Of a stretch of DNA of 64,000 nucleotides, positions 52,335 through 58,938 are shown piece after piece (the stretch's first letter is position 1; every line of letters starts with the position of its first letter). Position numbers and translations under genes: made by a program. A model generated the notes under the pieces. It was not told the DNA's origin. It ran no database searches and saw only the letters and a program-made list of their open reading frames with translations. The DNA comes from a virus. The stretch covers positions 1 to 64,000 of IMG/VR virus record IMGVR_UViG_3300032236_001065; one strand, 5' to 3'.

Positions 52335-53235
52335 CATTGCTTTGACAATGGGTCTCAAAGGAGGCTTGGGCTTTGGTCGTCAAGTTCTTATTTGGGGAAA
52401 TAAATCTGCTGGTAAATCATCATTCTGTTTACAAATGATTGGTCAGGCACAGAAAGAAGGTAAGACTTGTGCTTGGATTGATGCAGAGGCATCATATGAC
52501 CCAGCATGGGCAGCCCGCTTGGGTGTTGATTCAGAATCTCTTATCTATTCACCAGCCAAATCTATCAATGACATGGTGGATGTTGCACAGCAACTTATGG
52601 AAGCGGGAGTAGATATTATTGTTGTAGATTCTATCTCAGCTTTACTTCCCGCCATTTATTTTGAGAAAGATAGTTCTGATCTCAAGAAACTTGAAGACAC
52701 CAAGCAGATTGGTGCAGAAGCAAAGGATATGACACATGCAGTCAAAATGCTTAACTATGCCAATAAGAATACATTACTCGTGCTTATTTCTCAACAGAGA
52801 AATCAATTCGGTAGCATGCATGCATCGCACATCCCTACAGGCGGAATGGCAGTTAAGTTTTTTAGCAGTACCGTCATTAAACTTTGGGCATCGGAAGCTG
52901 ATGCGAATGCTATTAAGGCTGGAATCCAAGTTGGTGACAAGATTATTGAACAAAAAGTTGGTAGACCAGTCAATTGGATTATTGACTACAACAAAACTGG
53001 GCCAATGGGTTTATCAGGCCAGTACGACTTTTATTTTCAAGGTGATAAAGTTGGAGTTGACGTTGTTGGCGAGATCCTAGATACTGCAGAAATGATGGGC
53101 ATTGTACAAAAAGGCGGTGCTTGGTACACTGTTAATGAAGAACGTTTTCAGGGTCGTGCAAAAGCCGTAGAATATTTGCGGGAAAATCCAGATGTAGCTG
53201 AAAAGATTAAGGGAGAAATATATGACAAGTCTTGA
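52237..53235 (+). CDS. recA: RecA-type recombinase
   Basis: 332 residues. The start at 52237 lies inside the preceding gene but is needed for the normal N-terminal helix. Walker A is GNKSAGKSS (about residues 53-61), a variant of the usual GPESSGKT. Then come WIDAEASYDPAWAARLGVD, Walker B VDIIVVDSISALLP, and an ISQQRNQFG segment in place of the normal INQ-type L2 entrance; PTGGMAVKFFSS follows. It should form filaments on single-stranded DNA for recombination and repair. It is shorter than bacterial RecA at the C-terminus. Confidence 0.9.
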   Translation: MITEEILAKLDPKTRSRLQLATTVSVEKQKTPSIALTMGLKGGLGFGRQVLIWGNKSAGKSSFCLQMIGQAQKEGKTCAWIDAEASYDPAWAARLGVDSESLIYSPAKSINDMVDVAQQLMEAGVDIIVVDSISALLPAIYFEKDSSDLKKLEDTKQIGAEAKDMTHAVKMLNYANKNTLLVLISQQRNQFGSMHASHIPTGGMAVKFFSSTVIKLWASEADANAIKAGIQVGDKIIEQKVGRPVNWIIDYNKTGPMGLSGQYDFYFQGDKVGVDVVGEILDTAEMMGIVQKGGAWYTVNEERFQGRAKAVEYLRENPDVAEKIKGEIYDKS

Positions 53236-53413
53236 GCAGTTTCTTAATAAAGATACAAAAACAAAGCACAAGAGAGTTGAACCAGCAAGCGGTTCATTTG
53301 CTTGTCAAAGTCAAGATTGCAAAGAAATTGTCTTTGAAGGTTTTGTTGATAAAGAAGAAAATCGTCTCTACTGGATATGCAGTCAGAACCATGAATCAAG
53401 TGTGGTATTTTAA
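53222..53413 (+). CDS. Small zinc-binding-type protein
   Basis: 63 residues, GGGAG upstream, overlapping the recA end. GSFACQSQDCKEIVFEGFVDKEENRLYWICSQNHESSVVF contains a CxxxxC pair, then CxxxH, which could bind one zinc. A basic N-terminus (KDTKTKHKRVE) precedes it. Function unknown; location among recombination genes suggests contact with DNA. Confidence 0.6.
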   Translation: MTSLEQFLNKDTKTKHKRVEPASGSFACQSQDCKEIVFEGFVDKEENRLYWICSQNHESSVVF

Positions 53414-53721
53414 TGTCAGAGCGTGGAGAAATCAAGCGTGATGGAGCAAAAGGACAAAAAAATTCTGGTCGTGGCGATTACCAAAAGGGAGACGCTCAAT
53501 GGCATAATTTTGTGGTTGATTATAAAGAGTATGAGAAGTCAATCTCTATATCAAAAGCTATTTGGGCTAAAATTTGTACGGACACCTTTAAGGTGGATAG
53601 GAATAAGAGTCCAGTTCTCAAGCTTATCCTTGGTGGAGAAGGCTCTAAAACTAGACTTGCAGTAATTGAATGGGCTTTGTTGGAACAACTAATTGAGTGT
53701 TGGGAGACACATAATGATTGA
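53413..53721 (+). CDS. Holliday junction resolvase-like nuclease candidate
   Basis: 102 residues, ATG overlapping the previous stop. KNSGRGDYQKGDAQWHNFVVDYKEYEKS has the spacing of a PD-(D/E)XK nuclease core: Asp in KGDA, then the D-Y-K in VVDYK, after a basic loop. The helix that follows (ISISKAIWAKICTDTF) and a strand (PVLKLILGG) fit small archaeal-type or phage resolvases. Located between recA and the Cas4-like gene. I am moderately confident of a nuclease, less so of junction resolution. Confidence 0.62.
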   Translation: MSERGEIKRDGAKGQKNSGRGDYQKGDAQWHNFVVDYKEYEKSISISKAIWAKICTDTFKVDRNKSPVLKLILGGEGSKTRLAVIEWALLEQLIECWETHND

Positions 53722-53896
53722 TGATACTAACCTAGATGAGTTTCAAATCTGGTTTCAAAATGGTGTAGAGCGTGGATGGATTTCAGATGTTTTCTGTGCA
53801 ACCCACGATGGAGTACCATCTATTTCTGAGGAAGAAGAAAAGGAATGGGAAGAAGGCGGAGACCCATGCCAGTTCTGCGTTAGGATTCTTGAATGA
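53714..53896 (+). CDS. Small conserved actinophage-type protein
   Basis: 60 residues. The frame is open from 53693, but the ATG at 53714 has GGGAG seven bases upstream. The sequence FCATHDGVPSISEEEEKEWEEGGDPCQFCVRIL has the Cys-His-Asp-Gly then CxxC arrangement I associate with a small family frequent in actinophages, possibly binding zinc. Function unknown. It overlaps both neighbours. Confidence 0.68.
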   Translation: MIDDTNLDEFQIWFQNGVERGWISDVFCATHDGVPSISEEEEKEWEEGGDPCQFCVRILE

Positions 53897-54219
53897 CAGA
53901 AAAGCCAGTTATTGAATTAATCAGCGAACTTACAGAGTTCAATGATATGAAGCAATTCATGAGTGACCCAGATCTTGACTATGCTCTTGATTTGATTATT
54001 AAGCTTATTGCAAAGCCAGATGTTCCATCATCAAAGGCTCCCGATCTTATTGTAAAGATGCAGGCTTTGTCTGCTAAGTTTGCTATGATGTCACGCTATT
54101 ACACCACCTTTGAAAAAGGCGGGGAGAACAGCAAGAAGAAGAACGTGTATTACACAGCTGAAGAAGCAATCAATAGATTAGTAGATGCTCTAAAGTATTC
54201 TGCAAAGTATGGAGCATAA
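53893..54219 (+). CDS. Conserved helical protein (hypothetical)
   Basis: 108 residues, ATGA overlap. It is helical throughout (LDYALDLIIKLIAKPDVPSSKAPDLIVKMQALSAKFAMMSRYYTTF), ending in a basic GGENSKKKNVYYTAEEAINRLVDALKY segment. Similar proteins accompany recombination genes of actinophages. No catalytic motif is visible. Confidence 0.65.
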   Translation: MTEKPVIELISELTEFNDMKQFMSDPDLDYALDLIIKLIAKPDVPSSKAPDLIVKMQALSAKFAMMSRYYTTFEKGGENSKKKNVYYTAEEAINRLVDALKYSAKYGA

Positions 54220-54335
54220 TGAATTTTTTAAGAAGACTTTTCCATAAGCATGTTTCAACAGATATAGCATGCCCTTTTACTGGAAAGACATACATAATGT
54301 GCTCTGAATGTGGTAAAAGGATTGGTGTCAGATAA
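54219..54335 (+). CDS. Very small CxxC protein (38 aa)
   Basis: A 38-residue gene fitted exactly between its neighbours: the ATG overlaps the preceding stop (TAATG) and its own TAA overlaps the next ATG. The product (MNFLRRLFHKHVSTD...YIMCSECGKRIGVR) has a basic N-terminal helix, one isolated Cys and one CxxC knuckle, resembling half a zinc ribbon. Perfect coupling on both sides argues that it is translated. Function unknown. Confidence 0.6.
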   Translation: MNFLRRLFHKHVSTDIACPFTGKTYIMCSECGKRIGVR

Positions 54336-55120
54336 TGGGAAGAGATTTAATAGCTAATTTAAAGTTTCAAAAGGTATCAGACCCAGAAGGCTTTGATCCA
54401 ATTAAATTTGCAGAAATGTATGAGGAGGCAGTATTAAGTGGAAAAAGACCAAACGAATTCACGCAGAAGAAAACTTTTAGCCCTAGCACTGTTGGTTATG
54501 GTAATGGTAACTGCCCTAGATATTGGTTCATTGCTTTTACTGGTGCTGAGTTTGAAAATGAAACTGATGCTATGGGTGTCGTTAACATGGATAATGGTAC
54601 GTATGTTCATGATCGCATTCAGAAAGTCATGGCTAAAACTCCAGTATTCAAGGCAAATGAAACAGAAGTTACCCATGATGATCCTCCAATTAGAGGATTT
54701 GCAGACACTTTTATTGAATGGAACGGAAAAGAAGTAGTAGGCGAAATCAAGTCTGCCAAAGAAGAAATATTTGCAATCAGACAAGCTGAGATGCAAGGGC
54801 TTCCATACCATAAAGTTCAGCTATTAACTTATATGAAAATACGTGGAGCAAAGCAAGGTTTCTTTTTCTATGAAAATAAAAATGATAATTCATTTTTAAT
54901 TATTCCAATTAACATGGATGAAAAGAATGCCAAGCTTGTTGACGGTGTATGGGACTGGATGCGTAAAGTATACGGTGCATATGAGGATGGAACTTTGCCA
55001 GAAAGAACATTTACCAAATCAACATGGGCATGTAAGGGTTGTCCAGTTAAGAAGGTATGTTGGGCTGAGAAGAAAGATCTCGGTGAGGTTTACATAGAAC
55101 CGTTGGTGCTTGAAAAATGA
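54335..55120 (+). CDS. Cas4/RecB-like PD-(D/E)XK exonuclease
   Basis: 261 residues. Cys60 (NGNCPRYW) and a C-terminal trio (ACKGCPVKKVCW, about 232-241) give the four-cysteine iron-sulfur pattern of Cas4 and AddB-like nucleases. Between them lie GFADTFIEWNGKEVVGEIKSAK (Asp near 122, the E-I-K core near 136) and a helix with YHKVQLLTYMKIRGAKQGFFFYENK (QxxxY-like motif). It probably resects DNA ends for RecA-mediated recombination. No CRISPR genes are present, so it is not a CRISPR adaptation factor. Confidence 0.85.
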   Translation: MGRDLIANLKFQKVSDPEGFDPIKFAEMYEEAVLSGKRPNEFTQKKTFSPSTVGYGNGNCPRYWFIAFTGAEFENETDAMGVVNMDNGTYVHDRIQKVMAKTPVFKANETEVTHDDPPIRGFADTFIEWNGKEVVGEIKSAKEEIFAIRQAEMQGLPYHKVQLLTYMKIRGAKQGFFFYENKNDNSFLIIPINMDEKNAKLVDGVWDWMRKVYGAYEDGTLPERTFTKSTWACKGCPVKKVCWAEKKDLGEVYIEPLVLEK

Positions 55121-55404
55121 AATGTGCCTATGATGAATGTAAAAAAGAATTTACTCCTAAAACACACAATCAGAAATATTGCTCTGATGAATGTTGCCGA
55201 ATAGCAACTAATCAAAAATTAAAAGAAGCTTACTATGAGAAGAAGGCAAGACTTGCGGGCAAGCAAAGGATTTGTAAAACTAAAGGCTGCAATGTAATTT
55301 TGAGTAGATATAATGAATCAAGCATATGTGATAAGTGTGTCAGCTCTTCTAAAGAAAATGATAGAAAAGCCCTAATAGAAATGATAGAAAATGTCATTGG
55401 CTAA
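55117..55404 (+). CDS. Zinc-finger protein
   Basis: 95 residues, ATGA overlap with the Cas4-like gene. The first half, MKCAYDECKKEFTPKTHNQKYCSDECCRIA, is a C-C...C-C ribbon of the type CxxxxC-x13-CxxxC. The second half has a further pair set (RICKTKGCNVILSRYNESSICDKC). Two zinc knuckles separated by a basic helix suggest DNA binding. It overlaps the RuvC-like gene. Confidence 0.7.
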   Translation: MKCAYDECKKEFTPKTHNQKYCSDECCRIATNQKLKEAYYEKKARLAGKQRICKTKGCNVILSRYNESSICDKCVSSSKENDRKALIEMIENVIG

Positions 55405-55948
55405 GCTTGTAAAGCCCAGAGGTACTAAAGTGCTAGGCATAGATGCCAGCACTAATAGCCTTGCATTTTGCTTGATGAATGGAAAAGAGGCGGTTAAATG
55501 GGGAGAGATCACATTTGACGGGGCAGATGTATACGAAAGAATACTTGATGCCAAAAGAAAGATTAAATCATTTAAGAATCAGCTAGATACTGATTTTGTT
55601 GTTATAGAGGCTGCTATATCAGTTAAGTCAGTGCACACGGGAATGAAAATGGCATACGTATTTGGTGCTATAATGGGAGAGTTGCTTAGTAATAATGTTG
55701 AGGTAGTGGAGGTTCACCCCATAACCTGGCAGTCATACCTTGGAAACAAGAATTATACTAAGGCAGAGAAAGAGGCGATTAAACTTGAATTCCCAGGAAA
55801 ATCAGATAACTGGATTAAAGCAAAAATCAGAGAAAGAAGAAAACAAAGGACGATTGACTTTGTTAGAAATATGGGCGTTAAAACTGAGTCCGATAATGTC
55901 GCTGATGCGGCGGGAATAGCGTGGTATGCAGTAAATGAAATTATATGA
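55391..55948 (+). CDS. RuvC-like Holliday junction resolvase
   Basis: 185 residues. An RNase H-fold nuclease is visible: Asp18 in VLGIDASTNSLAF, Glu73 in DFVVIEAAIS, and Asp168/Asp172 in ESDNVADAAGIAW, in the order and spacing of RuvC. GEVVEVHPITWQSYLG-like sequence and a basic region (KIRERRKQRTIDFVRNMG) fit DNA binding. It should resolve junctions before packaging. It is one of two resolvase candidates in this block. Confidence 0.85.
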   Translation: MSLAKLVKPRGTKVLGIDASTNSLAFCLMNGKEAVKWGEITFDGADVYERILDAKRKIKSFKNQLDTDFVVIEAAISVKSVHTGMKMAYVFGAIMGELLSNNVEVVEVHPITWQSYLGNKNYTKAEKEAIKLEFPGKSDNWIKAKIRERRKQRTIDFVRNMGVKTESDNVADAAGIAWYAVNEII

Positions 55949-56096
55949 CTCTAAAGAGTGGTGCTATAAAAGATATGTAGTAGAAAAGAAAAAAATTGTT
56001 GATATGGCTATGGAAGCTAAATGCTCACATATGACAATTCAGCGATCACTAGAAAGATTTGGATTTATCAAGAAACCTAGAAAGTGGACTAAATAA
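55935..56096 (+). CDS. Small helix-turn-helix protein (53 aa)
   Basis: A 53-residue gene starting inside the end of the RuvC-like gene and ending in a TAATG overlap with the next one. The sequence (YKRYVVEKKKIVDMAMEAKCSHMTIQRSLERFGFIKKPRKWTK) reads as a short helix-turn-helix: IVDMAMEAKCSHMTIQRSLERFG resembles the recognition unit of resolvase-type and sigma-type domains, flanked by basic residues. A DNA-binding regulator is likely; target unknown. Confidence 0.62.
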   Translation: MKLYDSKEWCYKRYVVEKKKIVDMAMEAKCSHMTIQRSLERFGFIKKPRKWTK

Positions 56097-56410
56097 TGGC
56101 AAAAAACTATGACGACCTATATTTGCATGCAGTAAATGCTCCATCTGGACATAGAATCCTTGACAAGTGTATGAATATAGCACAAATGCTTATTGATAAA
56201 AATATATCCTATGGCGACTCCGCCCTGTCTCCAAAAAGAATATTTTCAACTTCAGATAATGTAGAGCAGCTTAAAGTAAGAATTGATGATAAGTTAAATC
56301 GTATTGCAAATGCTCAAGGATACCCAGGCGATAATGATATTGATGATATGATTGGTTATTTAATCTTACTTAAAATTGCTATTGACAAGAACCGACAAGA
56401 TGGAGTATAA
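56096..56410 (+). CDS. Nucleotide-modification-associated domain protein (DUF1599-like)
   Basis: 104 residues. KNISYGDSALSPKRIFSTSDNVEQLKVRIDDKLNRIAN...DNDIDDMIGYLILLKIA matches the plan I know as nucleotide modification associated domain 1 (DUF1599): a helical protein with a YGDS segment, a DDKLxR segment and a final DxxDxxGY helix. Such proteins are often found near base-modification genes in phages. That association and the sugar cassette downstream are of interest; direct activity is unknown. Confidence 0.68.
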   Translation: MAKNYDDLYLHAVNAPSGHRILDKCMNIAQMLIDKNISYGDSALSPKRIFSTSDNVEQLKVRIDDKLNRIANAQGYPGDNDIDDMIGYLILLKIAIDKNRQDGV

Positions 56411-56411
56411 T
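56382..56411 (+). promoter_or_regulatory. Consensus promoter of FmdB-like and sugar cassette
   Basis: TTGACA, 18 bases, TATAAT: both hexamers match the sigma-70 consensus perfectly. It lies inside the end of the DUF1599-like gene, and the ATG at 56417 is five bases after TATAAT, so the transcript is leaderless. It probably drives the three sugar genes. Confidence 0.75.
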
Positions 56412-56416
56412 TAAGT

Positions 56417-56596
56417 ATGCCAACATATCCATATGCTTGTGTAAATTGCGATACAAGTGAAGAAGTGACTAGAAAATTTAATGACCCAGAAGTAATTCCG
56501 CCATGCCCAACTTGTGGGTATAAAATGGCAAGAGTATATACCCCCGCAGGAATCCAATTTAAGGGTTCTGGTTTTTACAAAACAGATAATGGATAA
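56417..56596 (+). CDS. FmdB-like zinc-ribbon protein (59 aa)
   Basis: 59 residues. MPTYPYACVNCDTSEEVTRKFNDPEVIPPCPTCGYKMARVYTPAGIQFKGSGFYKTD matches the FmdB-type putative regulatory zinc ribbon: YxYxCxxC, later CPxCG, then a GFKGxGFYxTD-like end. Its ATG begins five bases after TATAAT of a consensus TTGACA-18-TATAAT promoter, with no ribosome site, so it appears leaderless. It overlaps the start of the methyltransferase gene and may head the sugar cassette transcript. Confidence 0.78.
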   Translation: MPTYPYACVNCDTSEEVTRKFNDPEVIPPCPTCGYKMARVYTPAGIQFKGSGFYKTDNG

Positions 56597-57332
56597 AATG
56601 GAAAATCAAGAAGATTTTGAAAAACATGAAAGAATATTTTATTTAAAAAAACAATTAGAAATTTTTGAAGCAGCTGATGTAGAATATTCCAGGTTCGGCA
56701 GCACAAATGATGGTGGATACATTCTTGTAAATGATCTGGTTAATGATGATTATTTGCTTTCAATGGGTGTTGAAGGAAACGTAGACTTTGAAAAAGATTT
56801 ATCTAAAATAATTTCAGGTATGGACTTGTACGATTTTTCTGTTTCAGATTTACCTGAACCAATAAATAATTCAATTTTTTTTCAAGAAAAAATTGGTTTA
56901 AAGGAAAATGGCGATACAGACTTGTCAGCCTGCCTAGAAAGAATTAGTTTGACTACAGACTTAATTTGGAAGATGGATATAGAGGGCGGGGAGTTAGATA
57001 TTTTGCCTTATGTTACAGAAGATCAACTAAATAGGTTTAGACAAATAGTCATTGAATTCCATGATATGGATAGACTTGAATCAGACATGGAATATTATAA
57101 TAAGGTTTTATCTTCGCTTATTAGTATAAGGAGAACACATACGCCAGTTCTTGTTCATCCTAATAACAATATACATTTAATAGTAATAGGAAATTCTCCA
57201 GTACCGCCAGTTTTTGAAGTATTGTATTTAAGAAATTCAAGCTATTCTTTTAAAAACAAAATAGATCCGTTTAAAAATTTGATTGCTAGAAATAATTTAA
57301 TTAAGCCAGAGATAGGATTGACATTTCCATGA
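56589..57332 (+). CDS. FkbM-like SAM-dependent methyltransferase
   Basis: 247 residues. I take the ATG at 56589, which overlaps the FmdB-like stop; 56598 is possible. VEYSRFGSTNDGGYILVND and YLLSMGVEGNVDFEKDLS (the SAM-pocket strand and loop) and WKMDIEGGELDILPYV...FRQIVIEFHDMD are features of FkbM-type methyltransferases, which act on sugar hydroxyls. The gene is markedly AT-rich. With the following glycosyltransferase and isomerase it forms a three-gene sugar cassette. Confidence 0.78.
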   Translation: MDKMENQEDFEKHERIFYLKKQLEIFEAADVEYSRFGSTNDGGYILVNDLVNDDYLLSMGVEGNVDFEKDLSKIISGMDLYDFSVSDLPEPINNSIFFQEKIGLKENGDTDLSACLERISLTTDLIWKMDIEGGELDILPYVTEDQLNRFRQIVIEFHDMDRLESDMEYYNKVLSSLISIRRTHTPVLVHPNNNIHLIVIGNSPVPPVFEVLYLRNSSYSFKNKIDPFKNLIARNNLIKPEIGLTFP

Positions 57333-58090
57333 AAAAGAAAATACTCATTTATTGTCTTTTCAGAGACTCGTCATATTATATAAAATTTCATTATAAAATG
57401 ATGAAGCAAATTGTTGAAACTTTTCCAGAAATAGAATTTTATTATTCAGCATATGAAAATGATTCAATTGATAGTACGCCAGAGTTACTTCAGAATTTGA
57501 ACTGGTCATTTTTTAAAGATTATTCAATAGTTACTGAAAAACTAGATACAAAAAAGTATGGTCCAGTAATGGCAGAAGACAGGGTAAAAAATCTTTCCAT
57601 AGCAAGAAACAAAGCTGTTGAAGCAAAAGATTTTTATAAAGATGTTGATTATATAATGATGTTTGAATCAGACATTGTTTTTGATATTTCAACTGTAAAA
57701 AAGATTATTAATTTTGATATAGTTGAGCCAGAGTTTGATATAGTTTCTGGCTTTACTTCTTTCATGAGAGATCCAATATTAATATATGATACTTGGGCTA
57801 CCCGAACGACCAATAGATACGACAATGATTTGCATCCAATTGATTTAAAACCAGATTGGCAGAATACCTATTACGACACTTACTATACAACATCAAATGG
57901 AATTTGTTTGATGAAGGCCGAGCCATTTAAAAAAGGTGTGCGATACGATTATATAAATAAAAGTTATGGAAAATTTGACTGTGAAACAGCAGTACTATGC
58001 AAAAACTTTAGGGATCATAATTACAACAATATTTATATAATTCATAAAGCTCTTATATATCATGGAGTGGCACTAAATGATTCCGATTAA
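57329..58090 (+). CDS. Glycosyltransferase (CAP59/mannosyltransferase-like)
   Basis: 253 residues, ATGA overlap with the methyltransferase. It starts KKKILIYCLFRDSSYYIKFHYKMMKQIV; a middle NLSIARNKAVEAKDF...YIMMFESDIVFDIS carries an acidic E-S-D motif where a metal-binding DxD lies in GT-A enzymes; later NTYYDTYYTTSNGICLMKAEPF and KFDCETAVLCKNF. The order resembles CAP59-type alpha-1,3-mannosyltransferases. Donor and acceptor are unknown; the adjacent isomerase hints at a mannose-type sugar. Confidence 0.72.
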   Translation: MKKKILIYCLFRDSSYYIKFHYKMMKQIVETFPEIEFYYSAYENDSIDSTPELLQNLNWSFFKDYSIVTEKLDTKKYGPVMAEDRVKNLSIARNKAVEAKDFYKDVDYIMMFESDIVFDISTVKKIINFDIVEPEFDIVSGFTSFMRDPILIYDTWATRTTNRYDNDLHPIDLKPDWQNTYYDTYYTTSNGICLMKAEPFKKGVRYDYINKSYGKFDCETAVLCKNFRDHNYNNIYIIHKALIYHGVALNDSD

Positions 58091-58418
58091 AGAAAACAGA
58101 CCGTGGGGATTTTACAGATCCCTGGAAGAGTCAGAGAACTATAAGGTTAAATATATTTGGGTAGACTCTGGTCATAAACTATCTTATCAAACCCACAAAT
58201 ATAGAAGTGAACATTGGTTCATTGTCTCTGGTGTAGCATTGGTTACTATAAATGATGAGCAAAATGTAATGTATGGCGGGGACAGTGTGGATATTCCAGT
58301 TGGCACACCACATAGAATAGAAGCTTTAAATACACCAGTAGAGTTTATAGAGGTCCAGTCTGGCACATATTTTGGTGAAGATGACATAGTTAGAATAGAG
58401 GATGCATATGGCAGATAA
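58077..58418 (+). CDS. Mannose-6-phosphate isomerase type II-like cupin
   Basis: 113 residues. The sequence follows the C-terminal isomerase domain of ManC/AlgA-type enzymes almost motif by motif: RPWGFYRSLEESENYKVKYIWV, LSYQTHKYRSEHWFIVSG, SVDIPVGTPHRIEA, and a final FIEVQSGTYFGEDDIVRIEDAYGR. It lacks the guanylyltransferase half, so it is a stand-alone isomerase or sugar-nucleotide cupin. It overlaps the glycosyltransferase by 14 bases, confirming one operon. Confidence 0.85.
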   Translation: MIPIKENRPWGFYRSLEESENYKVKYIWVDSGHKLSYQTHKYRSEHWFIVSGVALVTINDEQNVMYGGDSVDIPVGTPHRIEALNTPVEFIEVQSGTYFGEDDIVRIEDAYGR

Positions 58419-58938
58419 TGAGATTGAATTAGCTGGTCAATTTGATCAAATGAATAAGGTTATTGAAGAGTTGCTAAAAGGTAATTCTCCAGCACAGATA
58501 GCCCGCTCTTTAGACCTTACCCGTGTTCAAGTAGAAAACTATATTGATGCATGGAAGGGCTTTGTCCATGACAATAAAGCTATACGTGAACGTGCAAAAG
58601 AAGCTTTAGCGGGAGCGGATGAGCATTACAATATGCTTATCAAAGAAGCTTGGGTTACATTAAACCAAGCAGATGCACAGGATGCACCTAATATTAAAGC
58701 ACAAGTAATTAAGCTTATTGCTGACATTGAAGCAAAGCGTATTGATATGTTAAACAAGGCGGGAGTTCTAGAAGATACTTCTATGGCTGACCAGATCCTA
58801 GAATCAGAAAGAAAACAAGATATTCTTGTTGGTATTCTTAGAGATGTAACTTCATCTTGTGAACATTGCAAGTGGGAAGTATCAAGAAGATTGTCAGAAG
58901 TAACTGGACAAGTAGAGGCAGTTGTTATAAGTGACTGA
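58408..58938 (+). CDS. Terminase small subunit
   Basis: 176 residues from the ATG at 58408, with AGAGG six bases upstream; 58402 is also in frame but too close to that site. A helix-turn-helix is visible near 25-50 (NSPAQIARSLDLTRVQVENYIDAWKGF), followed by long helices (AKVIKLIADIEAKRIDMLNKAG-like oligomerisation region) and a C-terminal CEHC segment. It overlaps the large terminase by eight bases. It should recognise the packaging site on phage DNA. Confidence 0.8.
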   Translation: MADNEIELAGQFDQMNKVIEELLKGNSPAQIARSLDLTRVQVENYIDAWKGFVHDNKAIRERAKEALAGADEHYNMLIKEAWVTLNQADAQDAPNIKAQVIKLIADIEAKRIDMLNKAGVLEDTSMADQILESERKQDILVGILRDVTSSCEHCKWEVSRRLSEVTGQVEAVVISD

